Part shown: positions 37,625 through 49,600 of the stretch, one piece after another
How the letters are laid out: each line of letters starts with the position of its first letter
How positions within the stretch are numbered: the stretch's first letter is position 1
Origin: Mytilus trossulus
Taxonomy: Eukaryota > Mollusca > Bivalvia > Mytilida > Mytilidae
Assembly: GCF_036588685.1 (NCBI RefSeq)
Contig: NC_086378.1
Location: forward strand, 20,809,578 to 20,873,577
Reading direction: 5' to 3'
DNA length: 64,000 nt
Translations under genes and position numbers: made by a program
The notes under the pieces: generated by a model
Told to the model about the DNA's origin: nothing
Seen by the model: only the letters and a program-made list of their open reading frames with translations
Database searches by the model: none

Positions 37625-40600
37625 CAACGTGATAGCAATATACGACGAAATTTTTTTCAAAATTTGCGGTCGTATAAAAAAAAATAAAGGTTTTTACAGG
37701 AGAAAACGTTGTCCGTTAGGGACGATTTGATACCAAACCGTACTCGGAAGAAGTTTTAGGCACCACTAATCACACAGCTGTGATATAGGGGATTGATTTG
37801 AGCCATCAACCACTTCTGTAAGTCAACAAATGTCAAAGATTCAATACTTTGCGCAAGTTAGTTACCCAAAAATATAGCCTATGGGTACCAGAGTACCGAT
37901 GGGAACAGGAAGGGGTTAAAGTGGCAATTATTTTTTCAATATTCAGCTATCTCTATAGTTCCCACAGTATTAACTCTTAAATTTTGAAATTGAATTAAGC
38001 GAATGGAAATTATGGAGATTTTTTTCTCTATTGAAATCAGGATATTTTTCTAGCATTCGTATATTTTGAGATTTCTGATTTGTAACAATCTGTAGGGAAA
38101 GAGAAAACTACATTTCTTTACCTACCTTAAAAACAACAAGGGCAAATACCAGTAACAAACCAACTTGTACTACCATAACAATAAGCTGCGTAAACACATG
38201 GGCTAACATTATCTCAAATGCTGATACACCTGAAAATCATAACAATTAGCTGTGTAAACACATGGGCTAACAAAATCTCAAATGCTGATACACCTGAAAA
38301 TCATAAGACATCTACTTATCTTAAATACTTTTGCCACTACTGATTGTGACCAAGTTATCAAGGTCATTTAAAAAAGTGGCTTTCATTACATCTCTGATGT
38401 GTGATAAAATTTGTAATTTATTCATTAAAAGCTTGGAGTTGTTCTAAGGCATTTCAATTTCCATTCATATAAAACGACAATATAGGGTTTAATAGTACAG
38501 AAGTAAATTTAACATTATCAAACAAACAAAACTGAAATAAAAGCAGTATGGCAAACTAATACAACTGCCTAAAAAGTTATCAAAGGTACCAGGATTACAA
38601 TTTAGTACGCCAGACACGCATTTCTTCTACATACGACTCATCAGTGACGCTCATATCAAAATATTTATAAAGCCAAACATTCAAAGTTTTGTAAACAGAG
38701 AAACAATTTGAACGCATCCTTGGTTTTCTTCACAAGGAAATTCAGATTAATCACCTTGCCCTTTTAGACATGACCACGCTAATTAAGCATCTGTAACACT
38801 TTATACAGAATGACTTTATAACTTACCTGCCACCATACATCTGTCAAGTAATCCTTCCTTTTTCTCAGTTACAAATACTAATGTAGTCAGACCTGTAGCC
38901 ATGAAAAATGTAATGCTGCAATAAAAATGTAATATGTTACAAATACTAATGTAGTCAGACCCGTTGCCATGAAAAATGTAATGCTGCAATAAAAATGTAA
39001 TATGTTACAAATACTAATGTAGTCAGACCTGTTGCCATGAAAAATGTAATGCTGAAATAAAAATGTTATATGCAATTAATATTTTTGAAATACAATATAT
39101 TACCATACGAAAACCTGTTTTTTTTCTCAATATAGATTAATTGGTTGGTGTTAACCAGCACTTTCAACACTGTTTTGCTTGTAGTGGTAAGTGAATGACA
39201 CAACATAACAACAACAGATTTTCTAAAATTATTTCTAGTACATCTATATCTTATTACCTGAGTATAATTCCAGGAGCCATAAAATTAGTGAAGCTTGGGT
39301 CATTTGTACCAAACACTGGTTCTGCAAGCTACAAATGAAAAGAATAAAATATATAGTAAGAATCCACTTTCTATCAAGATGATTTGTTGTCCTTATTTTA
39401 CTTTGAATACATATCAGGCATCAGTTTTGGATTTGACTCCCAACTGTTTCAAAACACAAATCTGTCCTTTGTTTTTCTCATTTTAATTATTTACATTTGT
39501 ATGTCACAGTATTTGAAGCTTGCGATGCAGATTAGGTTTTACTTAAGAATCCAATGCTTCTATTTGTAAATTCACTGGATGTAAAAGCATTGACCAAAGT
39601 ACATTTAGTATGAAGCAAGGAAGCCCTTCATCTTAAAATGTATGCATGGACAATGCTTTCGTAACTAAACACATTTATTCAAAAACCAGTTGTCGGCATG
39701 ACAAGGATTATGTTCTCCTCATATATGTTATGATTGTATAATACTAAACCCCTAAGGGGAAGGATGGTGCCTGATATTCATATGATGAAATCATAATCTT
39801 TCAATCAGTTTAATTGAAGTCTGGAGCTGGCATGTCAGTTAACTACTAGAAGTCTGTTGTTATTTATGTACAGTTAACTCTCGTTGTCTCGAACTCGGTT
39901 GACTCGAAATTTCGGATGAGTCGAAGTTTTCACGTGGTCCCGAACTTTGTTCCATATAAATGTATGTAATTCGACTCCTGATGAGTCGAAATTGGATGTG
40001 TCGAAATTTCGGTTGAGTCGAACTAAATTTACGATCCCAAGGTTAACAAAAGCATTCAAAATTCATTATTTATCTCGAACTAAAACACATACGTCAAAAC
40101 ATGACCTCTGGCATTTAAATGGATTGAAGAGTTAATCTGACAATACACGTGTAATTAAATTTCCAGTCACTGACCACTGTATTGATTTATGACATGCTAT
40201 TTCCACGAGTGTTTACCTAAGATTATCTTTTATAGAATTTTTATAAATAATTAGTGATACATTGTTTATGTTCATGAAAAAGTGTTTAAAATGTTTACAA
40301 AACAATTAATTGTGATTTACACTAATGAGCTTGGGTGTGTATAAAGTAAGGATTATGACTTCCGTTGAAGATCACCTAAAAACTACTCAATCGGCGTCTT
40401 TAATCTTGTTGTATTTTCTTTTATTAAAAGAAAGAGTGAGATAAAACAAAATGAAGAGGAATCTAAATTTTCTAAAGTCTTTTGTATCCGAGAATAAACA
40501 ATTTTGTCAACTTTAAACGACCTGAATTACGAAACTATCGATTGGAAATTACTCTCTCGGATAAAAGCCATAGGAAACAATTGTAACTGAAACAATTGAA

Positions 40601-43600
40601 TAAGTAAAACAATGTTATTATAATAACGAAAGACCATGACATACAAATACATCGATCTGATACCAGAATACCGATCCCCTTCCAATATTCACCCGGATTT
40701 ATTTTAGCTTTACCATGCTAAGCAAGAGTTGTGTCCCTTGTTCAGTCAAACTTCCGGTTTTCGTTCGAGTCGAACTATGTGTATCTCGAAATATTTCTCG
40801 GGTCCGGCCGACTTCGAGATAACGAGAGTCGACTGTATTATTGTCATTTTGTTTATTTTCTTTGGTTACATCTTCTGACATCAGATTTGTACTAGTACTT
40901 CTCTTGAATTGAATTTTAATGTTCGTATTGTTATGCGTTTACTTTTCTACATTGGCTAAAGGTAAAGGGGGAGGGTTGAGATCTCATAAACATGTTTAAC
41001 CCTGCCACATTTTTGCACCTGTCCCAAGTCAGGAGCCTCTGGCCTTTGTAAGTCTTGTATTATATTTGATTTTAGTTTCTTGTGTACTATTTGGAGTTTA
41101 GTATGCCAGCTGAAGGACACCTCTGGGGCCGGGAATTTTTCGCTACATTGAAGACCTGTTTGTGACCTTTTGCTGTTGTATTTTCTATGGTTGGGTTGTT
41201 GTCTCTTTGATACATTCCCCATTTCCATTCTCAATTTTATTATCTCACATACCTAAAAAATCCTAAAAGCATTTATAATTACTTTCTTTAGCTTTGATCA
41301 TGAAAACACTATTTCTATCAAGTTTTTACATGTGCACATATTGTGGAAATGTGTGTCATATTTGTTTTTTCGTTCATTCTTCTATATAAATAAGGCCGTT
41401 AGATTTCTCGTTTTAATTGTTTTACATTGCCTTATCGGGGCCTTTTGTAGCTGTCTTTGCGGTATGGGCTTTGCTCATTGTTGAAGGGCCGTACTGTGAC
41501 CTATAGTTGTTAATGTCTGTGTCATTTTGGTCTCTTGTGGACAGTTGTCTCATTGGCAATCATACCACATCTTCTTTTTTATATGTATGTTACAGTTCAT
41601 GCAATTCATTTGAAATGAAGAATGATGTAAAATTGCTGTTAGCCAATCAAATTAAAGTATAATAATGAAACATAAATCTAATGCAATTATTAATTGTTGG
41701 TGATGTATATGGTTCCTAACATCTACATCATTTTGTCTTCAGTGGATAGCTGGCTCATTAGCATTCATACCTTTTACCAAATATCTAATATCATTGATAG
41801 ATCAGAAGCTTTCTTTAGTAATTTATTCTTTGAATCATATAAACAATGTGTATGTATCCTATACTTACAACTATAGGTAACTGTCCAAGTGATGGGTTCA
41901 TGTTAAACATTTTCAGTAATATAGTGGTAAACTTCTCATAGCTTAACATGACTGACTGTTGTATTGTTAATGCTATCTGTTGATCTAAGAAGAAAAAAAA
42001 CATCTCTAAATTGATATAATACAACTATGTATAGATATGACAACATGTCTGCTTGTACTATCTCATTTCCATATTCAGTGAAACATAAATATGTGGACAA
42101 AACCATAGTTAAGGAATATATCTAAAAAAAATCTAAACATAATAAACATGAACTAGTGCATATTTTTATCTAAGGGCCAACTGAGGACCACCTTCAAGTG
42201 CAGGATTTTCTTGCTGTGTTGAAGACCCATTGGTGGCCTTCAGCTGTTATCTGCTCTTTGGTCGGGGTTGTTGTCTCTTAGACATATTCCTAATTTACAT
42301 TCTCAGTTTTATTTTTATGTACATTGTAAACTAAGTTTCAAGTTAGCACATAGAAAGTTGGACTGACCAAGACCAGATAAAGTAATGCCTTCTTTTTTTA
42401 CATGTGCCTCAGAAGAAGAAAGGAGTATCTTGATCATTTTATTTCAGTTTCTATACTTCTATAATCTTTCTTTACTTTATTTGTTCTAACTTTTAAAGAC
42501 ACAAAGAGAAAAAAAAGTTACACAGTTTTAATCCTGACTAATAAAATTGAGAATGGAAATGGGGAATGTGTCAAAGAGACAACAACCCGACCATAGAAAA
42601 AACAACAGCAGAAGGTAAGCCAACTTGAGTTTTTAAATATACATATTAAATACATATATACTGATTGCTTGCTATTTGTATGCCAGTTATGTGAGAGTAA
42701 ATTTAATATTTCAGCTTTCTTAAACTTACAACATAAATTGTAAATAAAGAGATTTGTGAAGTAAATGAATGAGACAGCATTCAAACAACACAGAAAACCA
42801 AATGAATTTACTCACTTGTCATATCTAAATATAACTTTATTTCACTTCCTTCTATAGTTGAGTTAGATATATTTTTAGTATTTGTAAATCTACAAAAATA
42901 AAAATTCTGGTTTAGTTTTGTTTCAGTTCATCTGTTTATAAAAATTAGTACATATCAATACATGAATTAAAAAGATAAAAAAGCAGCAATGAGATATAAA
43001 ACCTTCAACAGAAAAGACATATCAAGAGGACATTATATTTTTTTCAATAAAAAATAAGTCTGTCTTAAGATAAATAGATTGTGAAACCTTAAAATAATGT
43101 AATGAATGTTCTATAACTGAAAAATTATATTATAATTTCTCAAATAAATATAGAATGTGAACACCAATACTTTTATACAGTGTTCGTGAAAATTAATGGT
43201 CCTGTGATTTAGACCCCCATTTTAATTAGGTCTACAAATTGAGATTGTAGTGGTGGTCCTGATGTCCAACTAAAGTTTGTGAAGCTTATATTTATTTATA
43301 AGACTTTCTGGTATTTATTACAGTGTTTTGTAGTTATAAGCATTGTGTATAATTTTTTTTGGACATACAGATGGACAAACAAGTGAAACTGCGAGCTACT
43401 GCTCACTGATGATACCCCCGCCGCAAGTGGATAATATTAATAGTGTAAAAATATGTAAGTGTTCGGTAAACAGGAAGTTGTCGAGTGATGAATCTGAAAA
43501 TGCATCACACAGTATAGCTGACTTATATAAATCCTGAAACCAAATTTCAGAAATCCTTGTATTGTAGTTCCTGAGAAAAATGTGACGAAAATTTTCAACT

Positions 43601-46600
43601 TGGCTATCATGTGTAAAATCATACAAGTGTTTGGTAAACAGGAAGCTGTCAAGTGATCAATCTGAAAATGCATCACACGGTAAAGCTGACTTAAATAAAC
43701 CCTGAAACCAAATTTCAGAAATCCTTGTATTGTAGTTCCTGAGAAAAATGTGACGAAAATTTTCAACTTGGCTATCATGTGTAAAATCATACAAGTGTTC
43801 GGTAAACAAGAAGTTGTCAAGTGATCAATCTGAAAACGCATCACACAGGATAGCTGACTTAGATAAACCTTGAAACAAAATTTCAGAAATCCTTGTATTG
43901 TAGTTCCTGAGAAAAATGCGACGAAAAATATTCATGGGACAGACAGACTTACGGAAGGACAGACAGAGGTAAAACAGTATACCCCCCCTTTTTTTAAAGC
44001 GGGGGTATAACAATGCTAACACTTAATTCCCCCTCTAGATTAATAAAAAAAACAAAATTCATACTATTTTCTGCTTTACCAAGTGCCATAACTTGGGAAA
44101 GAATTTAGTGCAACAGATCTTTTTCCAAGTTCATAAGTGTTGATCACTAACAATTCCAATAGATAATTCAAAGTATCAGAAAACAGGAAGCAGTTGTCTT
44201 GACAGATGAAAAAAGAACTCACACATAATTGCTTCTCAATATCATGCTGGCAAAAAGTCAAACAGATCCAAAAAGTAGTTGTAGGAGTTGCAGTATACAC
44301 TGTAAGTAAAACAATACATTGTCTTGAAATATAAGTGTATTTGAACACAGCTCAGAAAAAGATAGAAATGCTCTGTTTCTAAGCCTTGTACAAATAAAAT
44401 TTATATTTCGTGTCAATATAGTGTTATTCTTTATGTCATATTTGGTTTTTATTGTCTATTCTCTTATTTCTACGTGGAAGTAAAAATCATTATTTACAAT
44501 TCACCCCATTGTTTGAACTTACAACTTCTTTAATTGATTGTTGAATATTAAGCAAGTTTCAATCAATCAATAAATCAACCAGTCATTTTTGTTATCAACA
44601 TACCTTTGAAGTAAGTCTTGTGAGAAGTTTTTACCGATACTGATTACTCCCCAACTCTTTCCTTCTCTCACTGACTCTAATGCTGACGGCAGATCTTTAT
44701 AGGATACCTACAAGTCAATGTCCAGAATTTACTGCAAATGCTCTTAATATCTCTTATGCAGTTACTTGTATACAAAATACTATCTTTTATATTTCAGTTT
44801 CTTTTTGAAGTAAGTACAACAAGTGAAACTGCGAGCTACTGCTCACTGATGATACCCCTGTTGCAAGTGGATAATATTAATAGTGTAAAAATATGCAAGT
44901 GTTCGGTAAACAGGAAGTTGTCGAGTGATGAATCTGAAAACGCATCACACGGTTTAGCTGACTTAAATAAATCCTGAAACCAAATTTCAGAAATCCTTGT
45001 AGTTCCTGAGAAAAGTGCGACGAAAAATATTCATAGGAAGAACGGACAGACTGACTGACGGACTGACAGACAGAGGTAAAATAGTATACCCCCCCTTTTT
45101 TAACGGGGTATAATAAAATGGATATTTAGAGACAACTCCTTTGCTGTGTTCCTAATAAAGAAGATCAAATAACATCACCTTTCGGTAAACAATATCACAA
45201 TTTTGAAGTTTTCTTAATAGATTGAATGTGAGTGATTAACTAAGGTAAACATTCTCCTTGATTCCATGTGACAGAATAACCTATGATTTTTTTGCTTTGT
45301 TCAAAGTTCTGCCTTGCCTTAAATAAGATAGGATTTCATGAATCATAATTTTATAGACCATTTCATAATTTTTATTCGACAAGGTTTTACTCACATTGTG
45401 AATTGCAGGGGAATCTAAACAGTCTAAAAACATATCACTGAATCTTATGACTTCTGATTCAGCATTGACCACCGACATAGTAAGGTCATACGGCTTTCTT
45501 CCAATACATATACAAAACAGGATAATCTGTATGGAGGGCAAGATAAACTGGAACAACAGAAATCTGTAATGTACAAAGTTATAAAATGCAAGTAGGTTTC
45601 TTAGTTAGAATTCAAAATATTGACAAGATTCTGGAAAATAATGCCATGGTGAAACATATACTAATGAAATTATTCATATAAATAATAACAAGAATGTGCC
45701 ATAGTACACAGATGCCCCACTCACACTATAATTTTCTATGTTTGGTGGACCATGAAATTGGGGTCACAACACTAATTTGGCATTAAAATTAGAAATCATA
45801 GGGAACATGCATATGTATACTAAGTTTCAAGTTTATTGGACTTCAACTTGACCAAAAACTTTTGTCTGAAGAGGGACAAACAGACAGACGTACATACCAG
45901 AAAACATAATGCCCCTCTACTATGGTAGGTGGGGGCATAAAAATTCACCAGAGTCATATTGTGGCAATATATAAACAAATGAAAACTCACTAATTTATTC
46001 ACCATCTATATAAAAAAAAGTCTATAGCACTGAAATAAAAATATATACTGTTTCCTAGATTGTCAGAGATTTTTACAATTTTTAAAAGATTGAATTTGTG
46101 ATACTTAAGGTGGTACCCAACACTTTCACTAAAATTGGTTTGGCTCGTTTAATTTTCATAAAATTTGGACAATGTATTTACTTTGACTCTTAAAACAAAA
46201 ATATAAAAATTTCAAAAATTTTGAACCAACCGTTTTGTTAGAAAAAGTACACTGGTTATATAGCAGTTTGACAAACACCTATTTTGATCATTGAGAAGTT
46301 TACTATTCCCTTATGAACACAACGTCATTAAAATGTTCTGCTGATTTTACAGAGTTATCTCCCTGTAGTGTTAGGTACCACCTTAAGAACCTGAAGTCAT
46401 ATTTATGAGTAAAGTTGATCCACTCTAACATCATAAACTAACTTTCAAGCTTCACAATAGCAGCATTCTTACCCTATATTTCTCTTCATTAATGTCAGAT
46501 TTTTCACTGTTTGAGCAAATATATTTTTCATTGATGGACAACCACAACGACAGTCAAACACCTGAGTATTGGGAGGCATCATATCATCTGAAATAAAATG

Positions 46601-49600
46601 TGAATTTTGTTTTGAATATATTTCAGAAAATATGTTCCTCTCTAATTATGTTCCTGTAGAGCAGTACTAACTGTTAGTGAGTACATTAGTACTTGATTTT
46701 CTATTCTTAATAAATCATTCATTAAAGTCACAATAATTTAAACAAGAATGTGTTCTCAGCACACGAATGCCCCACTCGCACTATCATTTTATATGTTCAG
46801 TGGACCGTGAAATTGGGGTCAAAATTATAATTTGGAATTATGATTAGAAAGATCATATCATAGGGAACATGTGTACTAAGTTTCAAGTTGATGTAACTTT
46901 AACTTCATCAAAAACTACCTTGACCAAAAACTTTAACCTGAACTTCGCACTATCATTTTCTATGTTAGGTGGACCATGAAATTGGGGTCAAAACTATAGT
47001 TTGACATTAAAATTAGAAAGATTATGTCATGGGGAACATGTGTATTAAGTTTCAAGTTGATTGGACTTCAACTTCTTCAAAAACTACCTTGACCAAAAAC
47101 TTTAACCTGAAGCGAACGGACGCACAGACGGACGAACAAACGGAGGCACAGACCAGAAAACATAATGCCCCTCTACTATCGTAGGTGGGGCATAAAAATC
47201 TTGTAAGTAATAATCCTTGTCACATCTTGCTTCAGTCTAGACATTTGTGTTTACAAAAAATTACTAACATTTTGTTCCAAAATTAGTTTGGCTATAAATT
47301 AGTTTGGCTATCTATCTCATTTGTGAGTCATTGACTGGCAGATAGTCCATAGCAATATAATTACACCTTCAGTGCATAACAAAAACCTTTACTGCTACTT
47401 TAAGTATTAATTCAAATGGTATTATAAATGTAGTAGTACATAAATTTATCATTACAATTTAAAATCAAAACAATAAATACTGGTTCCAACATGCAGCAGC
47501 AAACAAACCCATAAAATTAGGTGCCAAAGAGATTGATTCCTTTATAAAATTTATTTTAAATTAGCCTATCATATCTCAAATAGCCTATTTTGCTGGTGTC
47601 TTCTCATTTATCCAACTTTTAAAAATAAGGCATTCTCATTTAGCCAACTTTTTATTTATGTTAATTATTAGGTTGTTTGTTTAGTAATAATAAGGTGTCT
47701 TTCTAAAATTTGACAGTAAAGGAGTAGGGGCAATAAGGTCCTTATTTGGCCTAAAAATTACTGCAAATTTAAAAGTTATCATACATATTTTAAAATTACT
47801 GAAAAGTATCTATAAAGGTAAAAGGTATTCAGGAAAATAAAACAATTTTGGTACAAGTTACCATGGCAACAAATCATGACTTTATTTGCATATTTTGTAA
47901 AATTTCTTGAGTTTCCTTGTTTTTCATCAAATTTTTAAGTGTATTTTAGATTTAAAAAGTATGTGCGCACCCAAGAAACAACTTTATATTTGGTGAGATT
48001 TTGTCATTAGTTATAATAAAGCTTCTGTTAAATTATTTTGTTGTTTCTTGGATGCGCACAATGTTTCCACAACAGAAATGATGATAGAAAACATCATAAA
48101 TTCTGTATTTTTCATCGTTTTTGTGAAAACAGTACATATTATGACGTAATTGTGACGTCATCACATAAGAATCTTAATGTTTTTCATTTATATTTCTTGA
48201 CCCAATGCATTTCTAAACATTATGTGCCAATTTGAAAAAGTTATCAAGCATTTTATTTTCTAGGGTCAAAACCAGGCCTTAATGCCCCTACTTCTGTATG
48301 TCATTTTGTCATATCCATAGTCTTATTGGTTGACTGATTCTGCCTAACAAATAAAAATAAAACTTACAGTCATCTGTATTACCACTGACACCAATTAATG
48401 GAGTTGCCTCGTTCACAACAGAACGCTTATCAGCTGATATTCTTCTCTTCTGGCTTTCTAATATTGCCTGAAAAAAACCCATTTATTATTCAAACTAAAT
48501 AGTAATCATTGGTTACAAATGCAATTTGACATAAAAATACTGACATTTCATTGTTTAGATATTTACTTACGTTTTTAACTCATAATTTTTTTCCATTTTA
48601 TCTGTCCTATTTGATATAGAAGGAGATATACATGTAGAACTGTCTATAAATATATTTTTATTTTTTCAGTTTTACTAAACAAAAGAAGACTAATTATTTC
48701 ACTCTGTCATCATGTACATGTTCAGTGTCATAATAATAGAAAAATTTGCATACGAAATTAGTAAATTGTACTAAATAATAAATAATGGTAGTTTTTATGT
48801 TTGAGCATGTTAAGTGCTAGTTACTTTATATAACATTTTATGGCATAATAACTAACTTCCACGCATGGCAAACCATGTGTTGATGAGGGCTGTTCCAGAA
48901 AATACTATGTCCCCCCCAGGGAAGGCAATTTTTTTAGATATTATGTGGGTGGTTGTATTTGAAATACCAAAATGCAAAGGGAGTGCTGTTCTAATTAAAT
49001 TTTATTTCTGTGGGTGGTGGGGGTTAAAAAAAAAGTGCCGTCCCTGGGGGGGACATAGTATTTTCTGGAACAGCCATGAGGGCAAACAGAAGGATTGATG
49101 AGTAGAGTGGGAAAATCCTTAGACCTTGTCTCATCTCTGGTCAGCCAGGCAAATTCCCGCATTACCAGGCAAGATAGCTTAAATAAAATAGCACTCACAT
49201 TTCTTGAAAAGTTACAGTTTAATATTTCTTCCTCTGGTTGATCATCATGACACAATTTTAAAAATACAGTCTCTAGACTCTGTAAAATAAAAACAAAAAC
49301 AAAATAACAAAAATACTGGAATTGTCAGGTAAAGCATTCACCTTTCCATTTTTTAAGCTGTCTAAAAGATCCAATATACACACACACTTTACAAACTCAT
49401 TTCTCTTGAACTGCTGACTAAATATGAAGTTGTATTGGAGAAAATTATGACGAAAATTTTATTTTTTATACAACATATGGAAGACTTTAAAAGTTTAAAG
49501 TATCTGCATGATAATTATTTTAGACCTTTAATAAATCAAGATAAGGCAAATTTTCAAACACCTGCTTTACCACAAGTAACAACACCAGATTAAACTTACA

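Larger units (their letters stand above)
34391..37915. mobile_element. TTAA-flanked element, copy 2, with an insertion
   Basis: This is a near-identical direct repeat of 32788-34376, flanked by TTAA at 34387-34390 and 37916-37919. The two copies are separated by only TTAA-gaatgc-TTAA. The second copy is interrupted by an unrelated element at about 35736-37680, near a poly(A) tract. It carries the same 94-codon frame (34568-34852). Confidence 0.75.

Noticed and set aside
39874..40135. Open frames on both strands near 39.9-40.1 kb
   Set aside because: They mirror the tcgaa-rich ends of the Tigger-like element and show no transposase motif.
43437..43844. A 135-codon open frame on minus with internal repeats
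   Set aside because: It follows the 178-bp repeat units and has no domain; it also lies within an intron of the ABC gene in a repeat shared elsewhere.
48865..49098. A 77-codon open frame on plus
   Set aside because: It is nearly all a MITE with inverted ends.
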